NCBI GenBank assembly: GCA_001017865.1 | Contig: LATQ01000001.1 | Coordinates: 26,463-90,355 of the forward strand | Reading direction: 5' to 3' | Source: Rhodococcus sp. IITR03 | GTDB taxonomy: Bacteria; Actinomycetota; Actinomycetes; Mycobacteriales; Mycobacteriaceae | DNA: 63,893 nucleotides | Shown: piece after piece, positions 49,927 to 60,516 of the stretch | Layout: each line of letters starts with the position of its first letter | How positions within the stretch are numbered: position 1 is the stretch's first letter | Made by a program: the position numbers and the translations under genes | The notes under the pieces: generated by a model | Database searches by the model: none | The model's input: the letters and a program-made list of their open reading frames with translations, nothing else | Told to the model about the DNA's origin: nothing

Positions 49927-52066
49927 CTACCAGTGCATTGACATTGGAACCCGGGGCGGACGCGGCCTCGTGATTCCCAGCCCGTCCCCCTGGTGGCCCC
50001 AGCCGTGTGGCAGGCTCACGACCCCCGGGCGTACTTCCGCGGTGATACGCACTTCCGCGAGAATCGATCCCGTCTTCGACGTGATGCGTACTGTGTCGCC
50101 GTCCACCAGGCCACGTTCACGCGCGTCGGCGTCGTTGACGAACAATGCGCACTGTCCGCTGTCCGGTTGGGGCAGCGCGTTGTGGAGCCAGGAGTTCATG
50201 CCGCGACGTTGTCGCCGGTTGATCAGCAACAGTTCGGGCACCGGTTGTTCCAGGGCCGCGCGCACGCGGGGGATATCGACGGTCAGCCGGTCCGGCACGA
50301 GGTCGATCCGGCCGTTCGGTGTGCGCAGAACCTCCGGGATCCGCGGTTGCATCGGCCCGTAGTCGATACCTTCCGGGTGCCGTTCGAGCAGCTCGAGCGT
50401 GAGTCCGTCGGGCACGGCACCGAACCGGTCGCCGTAGGGGCCGCTGCGTAACCGGAGATCGAGGAGTCGCTCGGGGCCGGTACGTGCCGATACCGAAGCG
50501 GCCACGTGTTCGGGTTCGCACGCCGCCAGTTTCGCTGCCCGGCGGATCGCGGTGGCGGCCACCTCGTCGTCGAGTTCGGAGACGGGGCGTCCCGGTTCGC
50601 CACGGACGATCGCGGTGAGCCTGAGCAGGATCTGCCATTCCGGCATCTCCGGGACCGGGTTCGAGCAGCGGCGCCGAATACCGGGCCACGTTGCGGACCT
50701 GGAAGTGGGTCAGCGCGAGGTCGTGGTGTCCGCGCGTGGTCAGCGGAGGAGGAGGGAGAACGACGTCGGCGTAGCGGGTGGTCTCGTTGAGGTACCCGTC
50801 GATGCAGACCATGAACTCGAGGTCGGCCAGCGCCGTCTCGACGGCACGGCTGTTGGGCACCGACCGGGCCGGATTACCGGAGATGGTGATCAGTGCCCGG
50901 ACCTGGCCGGGACCCGGGTGAGGATCTCCTCGGCGAAGCACACCGCGGGGATCTCCCCCATCGCCTCGGGCATATCGCGTACGCGTGAGCGCCAGCGGTC
51001 GAACACGAGGGGCGCCTTCGGATTTGCCGGCCACGTGGTGGGTCCACCTGCCGGCGGGGTCGGGAACATCGCCCCACCGGGCCGGTCGAGATTCCCCGTG
51101 ACGATGTTGAGAACCTCGACCATCCAGTTCGCCACCGAACCGAATTCCTGGGTGCACGAACCCATCCGGGAATGCGCCACCGCCGCAGGAGCGGTGGCGA
51201 AATCACGTGCGACCTGCCGGATCAGCCCGGCGTCCAGACCGCACGTGTCGGCCACCGCTTCGGGCGTGAACGTCGCTGCGAGCCGAAGCACGTCCTCCAC
51301 GCCGTCCACGTGATCGGCCAACCGCCCGAGTGCTGCAAGGTTTTCCTCCGCGATCACGGAGACGAGCGCGAGCAGGAACAGAGCGTCGGTACCCGGACGG
51401 ATCGGCAGGTGCAGGTCGGCGACCTCGGCGGTGCGGGTTCGCGCCGGGTCCACCACGACCAGCGTGCCGCCACGCTCGCGCAGCGACTCCAGCGCTTGCC
51501 GATTCCCGCGCCGTGATGGTACTGCCGTTGGACACGAGCGGGTTGGATCCCAGAATCAGCAGGTACGACGTCCGGTCGATGTCCGGAATCGCCATCCCCA
51601 GCCGGTGCCGTAGAGCAGCGTGTTGGCGAAGTTCTTCGGGAGCGTGTCGATGCTCGCCGGTGAGTACACGTTCCGTGTTCCGATGGCCGCGATCAACGGC
51701 AGGGTGTACAGGGACGGGTCGAGGTGATGTGCGGCCGGATTCCCGGAATACACTGCGCAGCTGTTCGGATCACGCGCGACGATCGGCGGCAGCGTCTTTC
51801 GATCTCCGCGAACGCCTCGTCCCAGGAGGCCGTGCGGAAGCCGTCTCCGTCCCGTATCAGCGGAGTGCGCACGACGTCCGGATCGTTCTCCAGCGCAGCA
51901 AGACCCACTCCCTTGGCGCAGCTGTGTCCCGCGCTGAACACGTCGTCGGGATTCGCGCGCACCGATGTCACGGTGCGTCCGTCCAGTTCGAAGAGCAGCC
52001 CGCACGTCGCCTCGCAGAGCGGCAGATGCGTGGTTTCACCGTACGGGCCGAGGTCTCAGTGGGCAC
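49927..52066 (-). CDS. Molybdopterin oxidoreductase 2 (frameshifted)
   Basis: About 710-715 residues. The iron-sulfur region reads PLCEATCGLLFELDG with GHSCAKGVGL. Next come VYSGNPAAHHLDPSLYTLPL, LLILGSNPLVSNGSTI, ALITISGNPARSVPNSRAVE and the C-terminal cofactor domain MNSWLHNALPQPDSGQCALF, VVSLPHGWGH. The spacing before the second cysteine is changed by a frame change near the start, so the first cysteine of the cluster is uncertain. Six or more frame changes. GTG at 52064-52066 overlaps Mo enzyme 3 by 11 bp. Confidence 0.78.
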
Positions 52067-54172
52067 CGGCCACCTCCCGCTCGAGTGCTACCGGCACGGC
52101 GGTCATCGTCGGCATCACGTTGATGTGCTGCACGTCGTCGTAGCCGGTGAGATCGTTGACATTGCTGCCTTCCAGTCGTGGATCCGCGTCGGAGTCGGAA
52201 CCGCCCCAGCAGTGGGTCATCGAGACGGTGCCGGGCGCCACGGTGCGATCGGCGTGCACCACCGCCCGTATCTGCCTCGACGCGAACGAACGCGCACGAT
52301 GTCGCCGTGGGCCACGCCGAACCGTTCCAGATCCCGCGGATGGACGTGGGCAGGGTTGTAGCCGTAGCGCGCAAGACCGGGGATGCCTCGCCCGAGCGAG
52401 TTCATGAGCTCGCGGGCGCGGCGGACCGTCAGCGCGAGCGGAAATGCGGCGACGGAATCCCTTTCCTGCAGTGCCGCATCGATTTCCGAGGCCACGTCGT
52501 CGGGGCACAGAGCGAGACGATGGTGCGCTCCACCGTCGGTGGGTGGTTCGACGATCTTCTCCACCCGTGGCGCACGTACTCCGCGACGCGCCGAGATCAG
52601 CTCGTCGAACGGGATCCGGCCGCGCTCGGCGAACATCTCGAGCAGCTCCTCGGAGGTCGGGGGCACCACCGGATCCAGGACCCGCCCGGCGAACTTGGGC
52701 CGCTGTCCCGATGCGACGGTCAGCCGGTAGAAGAATTCCCAGTCCTCGACGACACCCGGGGGTGGCTCGACCAACCGCGGGGTGTACTGCGCGAACGGCT
52801 CGGAGAAGAAGAACTCCATGAGCAGCGTGTGGTCGGGGCGCTCGTACACCATGGTGGGGGCGATGACGTAGTCGGCGAGTCGCGCGGTGTCGGACATTCT
52901 CGTGTCGATACACACCAGCAGGTCGAGGTCCCGCAGGGCACGCTCGGCCTTCTCGCGGTCCGGGAGGGCCCGGACCGGGTTACCCCCCGACACCACGAGC
53001 GCCCGGATCCGGTCGGGGCCCGGCTCGAGGATCTCGTCGGCCAGAATTCCGGACGGCAGTTCGCCGTTCATCGTGCCGACTCCGCCGATCCGACTACGGA
53101 ATCCCGATTCCCAGCTGCGATAGGGAGGACGAACTTCGGCCTTCAGCGGCACACTCCGTGCGAGCACGTTGCGCTCGGGTACGGTCTCACCTTCTCGAAG
53201 GTAACGTCCGCACACGACGTTCAGGCAGGCGACGAGGTGCTCCGCGACGTTCGAGTGCGGTCCCATGCACACGCCGGTTCCGGTCGTCGCCATTCCTCGG
53301 GCCCTCCGCGAACATCCGCGCCGCGCGGATCACGTCGGCGGCAGGAACACCGGTCGACGCCGCCGTCCGTTCCGGCGTCGCAGGTGCCACCCTCGCCGCG
53401 AGTATGTCGAGGTGTTCGACGAACCGGTCGCAGAACTCCCGGTCGTGAAGTCCTTCGGAGAGGATCACATTCAGCATTCCTGCGAACAGGGCGGCGTCGG
53501 TTCCGGGCCTGGGACGTAAGTGGAGATCGGCTCGCTCGGCGGTTTCCGTGAGACGCGGGTCGACGACGATCAGTTTCAGTCCGCGTTCCCGGGCACGCCG
53601 GATCGTCACGGAGGGATTTCCGGTGATCGCTCCGTCGCCGTCTCCACCGTTGAGGGAGACCATCGGTTGGTGCCGGCCAGCAACCACACGTCGGCGGTAT
53701 CGAAGGTTTGCCGTCCGCCGAGGTACTGGCCCATGCGCGCTTGGACGATCCACTTCGCCGACTGGTCGATCGTCATCGTGGAGAAGAGTTTGTGCGATCC
53801 GGTGGTGCGGAACCAGGCGCGGGCCATCGGCCCGGTCAGCGCCGCGAAGTTCTGCTGGGTGCCCATGAAGAGTCCGAGAGCGTCGGCGCCGTGTTCGCCG
53901 GTGATCGCTGTGAGTTTCTCGGCGATCTCGGTGACGGCGTCGTCGATCGAGATCGGCTCGTAGTCACCCGAGGGGGTGCGGCGCACGGACGTGGTGAGGC
54001 GATCGGGGCCGTGGAGAAAGTCGCCGCCGCGGCGACCCTTCGGGCACGTGTAGCCGCCCGACAGCGGGTGCAATCCGTCGCCGGTGATTCCGAGGATCCG
54101 ATTCCCCTCGACCTCCACGCGCACTCCGCAGGAGGCGGGGCACAGGCGGCAGTAGGACAACTTCACCGGCAC
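52056..54172 (-). CDS. Molybdopterin oxidoreductase 3 (frameshifted)
   Basis: About 706 residues. [4Fe-4S] motif CRLCPASCGVRVEVEG and GYTCPKGRRG. Then LGLFMGTQQNFAALTGPMAR, VWLLAGTNRW, LKLIVVDPRLTETAERADLH, RALVVSGGNPVRALPDREKA and a C-terminal VSMTHCWGGSDSDADPRLEG. No Tat leader. It is a paralogue of the enzymes at 40935 and 49927 and is translationally linked to the latter, so 2 and 3 may form a heterodimer or act in sequence. About four base losses. GTG 54172; site H covers its -10. Confidence 0.82.
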
Positions 54173-54238
54173 TCGTCTTCTCCGTCCACTATTCGGTGAA
54201 GGGGTGGACCGGGGGGTGTGACCCGCGACACCGATGCC

Positions 54239-54270
54239 CCTAATCTAATTGCAGTAGGTAAAAGTTGCAA
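54239..54270 (-). promoter_or_regulatory. Mo-enzyme unit promoter with island dyad site H
   Basis: On the minus strand TTGCAA (54265-54270), 17 bp, TAGATT (54242-54247). The dyad TTTTACCTA-N7-TAGATTAGG spans 54239-54263 and covers the -10. 12 of 18 match site B. A TetR gene starts just to the right, so the site may also control that gene. Confidence 0.55.
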
Positions 54271-54301
54271 GGTGAGCCGTACGGGGGCGACCGAAAGCAG
54301 T

Positions 54302-54344
54302 CAGGGCTGCTCGCCACCGACAACTTCGGTGACGAGCAGCCCTG
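54302..54344. repeat. Perfect hairpin at the 5' end of the TetR gene
   Basis: CAGGGCTGCTCG and CGAGCAGCCCTG (12 bp) enclose a second stem CACCGA/TCGGTG with a 5-base loop. It resembles a terminator, yet lies where the first helix of the TetR DNA-binding domain should be coded. Confidence 0.65.
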
Positions 54345-54359
54345 CACCGGAACACAATT

Positions 54360-54874
54360 ATTCGGCAGACACCTTCGCCCGCGTTGCCGGCATGTCGCGA
54401 GCGACGGTCTACCGGCACTTCTCCGATCGGAATTCCTTGATCATGGAATCGATCGTTCGCCGCGCCCGGATCGGCATGACCCCCTCCCGCGAGAAGATCC
54501 GCTCGTATCCGACCTTCGGCGAACGCATCGTCGAAGGCATCTGCCGAAACGTCCGGCGCGGCCTGCGAGACCCGATGATCCACCGGCTGGTGTCCCCGGC
54601 GGAGGCCACCCTGGCCACCAGTCTGCTCTCCACATCCGGGCGCGCGGTCGAACTCACCCGCGAACTGTGGGAACCGATCCTGCTCGAAGCTCAGGAATCC
54701 GGCGAGATGCGAGCCGATGTCGACCTGACACTTCTGTGCGAGTGGATTTCGGAATTGGAGATGAACTACATCAGTTCGATCGGCGCCGGCGTGGGCTCGC
54801 TCGAGCAGTTGCGGGCAAAATTGGAGACGTTCTTCGTCCCGTCACTCCTCCCCGCACCCGCGGTTATCGATTGA
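54360..54874 (+). CDS. TetR-family regulator, N-terminally abnormal
   Basis: FARVAGMSRATVYRHFSDRN is a good recognition helix-turn, followed by IVRRARIGMTPSREKI and a C-terminal domain (HRLVSPAEATLATSLLSTSG, ELTRELWEPILLEAQESGEM) matching the two TetR paralogues at 11390 and 12568. Upstream, no frame encodes the usual first helix; the region holds a terminator-like hairpin instead. The frame opens at 54218, but the true start is unclear. Either a 5'-truncated gene or sequence error. Its place beside dyad site H makes it a regulator candidate if intact. Confidence 0.55.
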
Positions 54875-54899
54875 CCGGCCGTCAACACCATGATAGGCC
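54871..54899 (+). promoter_or_regulatory. Promoter of enoyl-CoA hydratase 3
   Basis: TTGACC (54871-54876), 17 bp, TAGGCC (54894-54899), 50 bp before the ATG. The -35 overlaps the TetR stop codon, as at fadE25. Confidence 0.45.
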
Positions 54900-54948
54900 T
54901 TTAGCGATCGATAAGTAGCTGCTGCCCGCAGCCATCCGAAAGGCCCCC

Positions 54949-55749
54949 ATGTCCGATCAGACCACCCCATCCGAACCCGCGGCCCTGTACGAGAAGCGCG
55001 GCAACGTCGCACTCATCACCCTCAACCGCCCGCGCGCCCTCAACGCCGTGAACGGTGCATTGGCCACCGCAGTCGGCAACCACCTGGAAGCAGCCAACAA
55101 CGACGACGATGTGCGAGTCGTCGTGATCACCGGAGCCGGTCGCGCCTTCTGCGCCGGTGCCGACCTCAAGGCCCTTGCAGCGGGCGAGGATACGTCGGCC
55201 GAAGGCCACCCCGAATGGGGCTTCGCCGGATACGTGCAGCACTGGAGCGCCAAGCCCACCATCGCGGCGGTCAACGGGTTCGCCCTCGGTGGCGGAACCG
55301 AACTCGTCCTTGCAAGCGATCTCGCCGTCGTCGACGAGGAGGCGAAGTTGGGCCTGCCCGAAGTCAAGCGCGGACTGTTCGCGGCCGCCGGCGGTGTGAT
55401 CCGGATGCAGCAGCAGATCCCCCGCAAGGTCGCTCTCGAACTCGCACTGACCGGTGAACCCATCACCGCCGCGCAGGGCAAGGAGCTGGGCCTGGTGAAC
55501 CGGGTTGCCCCTGCCGGCACCGCTTTGGAGGTCGCACTCGAACTGGCCGAGATCATTGCGGCGAACGCCCCTGTAGCCGTCCGCGAATCGAAGGCGATGA
55601 TCCACCGGACCGCCAACAGTCCCGACTGGGAGGACGCAGCGTGGGACGCCAACCGCAACGCGTTGAAGGTCGTGTTCACGAGCGAGGACGCGATGGAAGG
55701 ACCGCGCGCGTTCGCCGAGAAACGTCAGCCGGTCTGGAAGGGTCGCTGA
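54949..55749 (+). CDS. Enoyl-CoA hydratase/isomerase 3
   Basis: Intact, 266 residues. NVALITLNRPRALNAVNGAL, VVVITGAGRAFCAGADLKAL, TIAAVNGFALGGGTELVLAS and KLGLPEVKRGLFAAAGGVIR. The glutamate in LPEVKRG is at the second catalytic position; the first position lies in GGGTELVLAS, where glutamate is also present, so a true hydratase is likely. No dyad site, own promoter; probably the right border of the island. Confidence 0.9.
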   Translation: MSDQTTPSEPAALYEKRGNVALITLNRPRALNAVNGALATAVGNHLEAANNDDDVRVVVITGAGRAFCAGADLKALAAGEDTSAEGHPEWGFAGYVQHWSAKPTIAAVNGFALGGGTELVLASDLAVVDEEAKLGLPEVKRGLFAAAGGVIRMQQQIPRKVALELALTGEPITAAQGKELGLVNRVAPAGTALEVALELAEIIAANAPVAVRESKAMIHRTANSPDWEDAAWDANRNALKVVFTSEDAMEGPRAFAEKRQPVWKGR

Positions 55750-55765
55750 CGACCTCGACCGAGGG

Positions 55766-57038
55766 TCAGCGCTTGCCGCGACCGAACCGGTCGATCACGA
55801 CGGCCCGCAGCGAACGCGCTTCGATGCCGGCCTCGCGGCGGGCGCGCCCTCGGGTCACGAGCACCCCGATAAGCGCGATCACCCAGATCGGGTACTGCGC
55901 GAACCACGCGACGCGGAAGGCGTCGAAGGTGTAGCCGCCGAGCCGGTCGAGCACGATGCCCATCGTCTGCACGACCAGCAGTGTCGCGAGAAAGCCGCCG
56001 ATGTTGACGATGCCGTTGGCCGTGCCGAGGGCGGTCCCGGGATTGAAGGTACGGCATAGTCGAAGCCGATCATCGATCCCGGGCCGCCCACCGAGATGAC
56101 GACGACGAGCACGACGAGCAGCCATACCGGTGCGGGTCCGGGGAGGGCGAGCACCGCCGACCACGTCACCGCGCTGGCCAGGATGATCATGAGCACGAGC
56201 CACGAGCGTCTGGTCGGGAAGCGTCCCGACAGCACGCCGAGTATCGGCCCGGCGGAGATGGCGGTGACCACCGAGACGGTCAGCATCGAACCGGCCGCCG
56301 CGGGTGACAGTCCCTGCGCGGAGACCAGATACGGCACGCCCCACATGAGCGCGAAGGTCGTCACCGAGAACTGCGTGCCCATGTGGGTGAAGAAGCCGAG
56401 TTTGGTGCCGGGGCGCCGCCACACCGTGCCGAGCCCGCCGATCACCTCGCGCAGCCCCGACGCGGTGGCCTCCCGCGCCTCACCGGGCGGGGTGTCGCGC
56501 ACGATCGCGAACACCAGCACGCATGCGAACAGGCCGAGCGCCGCAGCACTGCCGTAGGCGGCCGTCCATCCGGTGCCGGTGAGCAGCAGGACGAACGGCA
56601 CCGCCGACAGCACCTGACCGAGCTGGCCGAAGATGCCCGTCAGCTGCGAGACGACGGGCACCCGGCGCGGCGCGAACCACACCGGCACCAACCGCAGCAC
56701 CGAGATGAACGTCAGGGCGTCACCGACCCCGACCAGCACTCGGGCCAGGTACGCGACCGGCAGCGACTCGGTGACGGCGAGGATCGCCTGACCGACGGCG
56801 AGGATCACGCGCCGGTCGCGATCATCCGTCGCGAGCCGAATCTGTCGAGCAGCACACCGGCCGGGATCTGCATCCCCGCGTAGACGATGAGCTGCAGGAC
56901 GACGAAGCCGGACAGCACCGACGGCGAGATCTCGAAGCGTTCGGTGGCGGCGAGTCCGGAGACACCGAACGCCGTCCGATGGAGGACGGCGACGATGTAG
57001 GCGAAGACTCCGATACCCCAGACCAGCCATGCCCTCAT
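55766..57038 (-). CDS. MFS transporter (12 TM, frameshifted)
   Basis: About 424 residues. MRAWLVWGIGVFAYIVAVLH opens the first segment; the loop 2-3 motif is PAGVLLDRFGSRRMIATG; a second-half motif is LGVLSGRFPTRRSWLVLM. About twelve hydrophobic segments. Two frame changes (near 56810 and 56055), both consistent with lost bases. Substrate not predictable. It converges on the crotonase with only 16 bp between stops. Confidence 0.82.
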
Positions 57039-57078
57039 GTCACAAGGACGATACGCGCCGGTCTGTTAACGGTGCTAA

Positions 57079-58083
57079 TTACTCACGTCCGAGCGACACC
57101 CACGTCGGGTCGGCCGCACGAGGACCGGCGACCTTGTCGGCGAGCCGATCCAGCCGCGCGACCTGCTCGTCGGTGAGCGTCACGTCGAGTGCACCGGCGT
57201 TCTCGGTCACGCGACTCGCGTAGCGGGTGCCGGGGATCGACACCGACGGCAACCCGAACTCGCGACCCTTCGCATCCAGCCATGCCAGGGCGATCTGCGC
57301 GATCGTCGCGTCCGTTTCCTTCGCGACTGCCCGCACTTCCTCGCGCACCGCGAGGTTGGTCGGCAGGGCGTCGGCGTCGAAGCGCGGAAAGCGCTTGCGC
57401 AGGTCGTTCTCGGCGACCTGTCCGGGATCGAAGGCATCGGTGAGCAGTCCGCGGCTCACCGGCGAGTACGGCACGAAGCCGATGCCGAGTTCGGCGGCGG
57501 TGGGCACCACGTGCCGTTCGACGTCGCGCGAGACGATGCTCCACTCCGACTGGATCGCCGCGATCGGGTGGACGGCGTGCGCGCGACGCAGCTCGTCGCC
57601 GGTGGCCTCCGACAGTCCGATGTGCCGCACCTTGCCGGCCTGCACGAGTTCGGCGAGGGCACCGACCGTCTCCTCGACCGGCACCTCCGGATCGACACGG
57701 TGCAGGTAGTACAGGTCGACATGGTCGACGCCGAGACGCCCGAGCGATTCGTCGATGGCCTGCTTCGCGTACTCGGGACGGCCGTTGATGCGACGGTTGG
57801 CGGTGCCCTTACCGCCGACCGCACCGACGAGACCGAACTTCGTCGCCAGCTGGACCTCGTCCCGCCGCTCGGCGAGCAGCGTGCCGACCACCTTCTCGCT
57901 CGTGCCGTCGCCGTAGACGTTGGCGGTATCGATGAAGGTGATGCCCAGATCCACGGCGTGGTGCAGGGTCGCGAGCGCCTCGTCGAGATTCACCTCGCCG
58001 TAGGCGGGGGCGACGGACATCGCGCCGTAACCCTGGGCGCTGACGACGAGACCGGGCGCGAGCTGGACGGTGGGGACAGGCAT
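57079..58083 (-). CDS. Aldo/keto reductase
   Basis: Intact, 334 residues. Catalytic aspartate and tyrosine in DLGITFIDTANVYGDGTSEK, the lysine in VQLATKFGLVG, the histidine in VDLYYLHRVDPEVPVEETVG, and NADPH-binding SIPGTRYASRVTENAGAL. Family AKR13-like (YakC/IolS type). ATG 58081-58083 follows GAGGAG at 7 bp, favoured over an upstream start. Likely reduces aldehydes with NADPH. Confidence 0.9.
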   Translation of the reverse strand: MPVPTVQLAPGLVVSAQGYGAMSVAPAYGEVNLDEALATLHHAVDLGITFIDTANVYGDGTSEKVVGTLLAERRDEVQLATKFGLVGAVGGKGTANRRINGRPEYAKQAIDESLGRLGVDHVDLYYLHRVDPEVPVEETVGALAELVQAGKVRHIGLSEATGDELRRAHAVHPIAAIQSEWSIVSRDVERHVVPTAAELGIGFVPYSPVSRGLLTDAFDPGQVAENDLRKRFPRFDADALPTNLAVREEVRAVAKETDATIAQIALAWLDAKGREFGLPSVSIPGTRYASRVTENAGALDVTLTDEQVARLDRLADKVAGPRAADPTWVSLGRE

Positions 58084-58197
58084 GTACTTCTCCTCGACGA
58101 CGACACGGTGCGACTCCCGATCGTCCCGCATCCCGCGCATGATCGCAGGAGTTGAAATCGCCGTGATCCGAGCAGCCCGCGCCCTAGGCTGAGATCC

Positions 58198-58764
58198 ATG
58201 GCGACCGACTGGCTCTCCCTGCAACGAACCGCACGTCGCGAGTTCGACGACCGTGTCGCGCAGATCCGCGACTGGCACGCACCCACCCCGGACACCGAGT
58301 GGGACGTCACCGACCTGGTGTGGCACATGGTCGACGAACAGCGCTGGATCCAGCCGCTGCTCTCCGGCCGTTCCCTCGACGACGCGAAGGCCGCACTCGA
58401 ACCGATCGGGGACGATCTCGCCGCCGAATGGGCACGCTTCGCCGATCAGGCGACCGCCGCCTGGGCGATGGCGTCACCGGCTCAGGAGGTCCACCTGTCC
58501 TACGGCACCGTCCCGTGCCTCGACTACATGAAGCAGCAGATCGCGGACATCACCGTGCACACCTGGGATCTCGCCCGGGCCATCGGTGCCGACGAGACTC
58601 TCGACGCCGAACTCGTCGACGCCGTGCTCGCCGACGTCGAACCGCAGAAGGACATGCTCGCCTCGAGCGGTCTGTTCGCCGATCCCGTCGCGGTTCCCGA
58701 CGACGCGTCCCCACAGGACCGACTCATCGCCCTCACCGGCCGCGACCCCAGGAAGACGCCATGA
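58198..58764 (+). CDS. TIGR03086-type metal-binding protein (DinB-like)
   Basis: Intact, 188 residues. [40 protein letters not shown] with the first metal histidine in WHMVDE, and [20 protein letters not shown] with the conserved HTWDLARA. This DinB/maleylpyruvate-isomerase-like fold is common in actinobacteria and may use mycothiol; the actual reaction is unknown. Its stop overlaps the ilvD start (ATGA). Confidence 0.85.
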   Translation: MATDWLSLQRTARREFDDRVAQIRDWHAPTPDTEWDVTDLVWHMVDEQRWIQPLLSGRSLDDAKAALEPIGDDLAAEWARFADQATAAWAMASPAQEVHLSYGTVPCLDYMKQQIADITVHTWDLARAIGADETLDAELVDAVLADVEPQKDMLASSGLFADPVAVPDDASPQDRLIALTGRDPRKTP

Positions 58765-60456
58765 CGGACCGACCCGATATCAAGCCCCGCAGCCGCGACG
58801 TCACCGACGGCATGGAGAAGGCCGCCTCGCGCGGCATGCTCCGCGCGGTGGGTATGGGCGACGACGACTGGGCAAGCCGCAGATCGGCGTGGCATCGTCG
58901 TGGAACGAGATCACGCCCTGCAACCTCCCGCTCGAACGCCTCGCGCGGTCGGTGAAGGAGGGCGTGCACGCCGCGGGCGGTTATCCGCTCGAGTTCGGCA
59001 CCATCTCCGTGTCCGACGGGATCTCGATGGGACACGAGGGCATGCACTTCTCGCTGGTGTCGCGGGAGGTCATCGCCGACAGCGTCGAGACGGTGATGCA
59101 GGCCGAGCGACTCGACGGCTCCGTGCTGCTCGCGGGGTGCGACAAGTCCCTGCCCGGGATGCTCATGGCCGCGGCCCGCCTCGATCTCGCCGCCGTCTTC
59201 CTGTATGCCGGGTCGATCCTGCCGGGCATCGCGAAACTGTCCGACGGCACCGAACGCGACGTGACGATCATCGACGCCTTCGAGGCGGTCGGTGCGTGCG
59301 CGCGCGGCCTGATGTCCGAGACCGACCTCGACGCGATCGAACGCGCCATCTGCCCGGCGAGGGTGCCTGCGGCGGCATGTACACCGCCAACACGATGGCC
59401 GCCTCGGCCGAAGCGCTCGGCATGTCGCTGCCGGGGAGCGCGTCACCACCCGCGACGGATCGTCGCCGCGACGGTTTCGCGCGGCGCAGCGGGCAGGCGG
59501 TGGTCGAGATGCTGAAGCGCGGCATCACCGCGTCCGACATCCTCACGAAGGAGGCGTTCGAGAACGCCATCTCGGTGGTCATGGCCTTCGGTGGGTCCAC
59601 GAACGCCGTGCTCCACCTGCTCGCGATCGCGCACGAGGCGCAGGTGGATCTGAGCCTCGACGACTTCGTCCGGGTGGGCGCGCGGGTGCCGCACCTCGCC
59701 GACGTCAAACCGTTCGGCCGGCACGTGATGAAGGACGTCGACCACATCGGCGGCGTCCCGGTCATCATGAAGGCACTGCTCGACGCGGGTCTGCTGCACG
59801 GCGACTGCCTCACCGTCACGGGGAAGACCGTCGCGGAGAACCTCTCCGGCATCGCTCCCCCGGACCCCGACGGCAAGGTGCTGCGCGCCCTGAGCGACCC
59901 CATCCATCCCACCGGCGGTATCACGATCCTCCGCGGCAGCCTCGCTCCCGGCGGAGCGGTGGTGAAGTCCGCGGGCTTCGACGAGTCGGTCTTCGAGGGA
60001 ACGGCGCGGGTCTTCGAACGCGAACGGGCCGCGATGGATGCGCTCGAAGACGGCACCATCACCGCCGGCGACGTGGTGGTCATCCGCTACGAGGGGCCCA
60101 AGGGTGGTCCGGGCATGCGCGAGATGCTTGCGATCACGGGCGCGATCAAGGGCGCCGGTCTCGGTAAGGACGTCCTGCTGCTCACCGACGGACGGTTCTC
60201 AGGTGGCACCACCGGGTTGTGTGTCGGGCACGTCGCCCCGGAGGCCGTCGACGGCGGTCCCATCGCGTTCGTCCGCGACGGCGACCGCATCCGTCTCGAC
60301 GTCTCGAACGGCCTGCTCGACGTGCTGGTCGACGAGAAGGACATGGAAACGCGGCGGCAGGGCTGGGAGCCACTGCCGCCGCGCTACACCCGAGGTGTAC
60401 TGGCGAAGTACACGAAGCTGGTCGGTTCCGCATCGAACGGTGCGGTGTGCGGATGA
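58761..60456 (+). CDS. ilvD: Dihydroxy-acid dehydratase (frameshifted)
   Basis: Fe-S dehydratase of branched-chain amino-acid synthesis (2,3-dihydroxy-isovalerate to 2-ketoisovalerate), about 565 residues. [20 protein letters not shown], the cluster cysteines in [15 protein letters not shown] and [20 protein letters not shown], and [20 protein letters not shown] at the C-terminus. Frame changes near 58873 and 59360. ATG at 58761 is coupled to the preceding gene. An IlvD/Edd paralogue acting on sugar acids is the alternative. Confidence 0.9.
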
Positions 60457-60498
60457 GGGTCGGGTGAACCCTCCGGCCGACGAAGGTCGGGGGAACCT
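60455..60498. terminator. Tandem hairpins between ilvD and protease genes
   Basis: GAGGGT-7-ACCCTC (60455-60473) and AGGT-7-ACCT (60484-60498) are direct near-copies sharing GGTCGGGnGAACC and CCGGC. They sit between convergent stops and start within the ilvD stop codon. Confidence 0.55.
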
Positions 60499-60516
60499 CC
60501 GGCTTCCGGGGTGCTG

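Noticed and set aside
55746..55769. Terminator between crotonase 3 and the MFS gene
   Set aside because: CTGAC/GTCAG arms are only 5 bp with poor inner pairing; not convincing.
11390..60456. Calling the frameshifted genes pseudogenes
   Set aside because: Lesions are mostly one base each, in short homopolymers, with complete conserved motifs on both sides. Sequence error is the simpler cause. Only the 12.3-kb and 22.5-kb relics have real losses.
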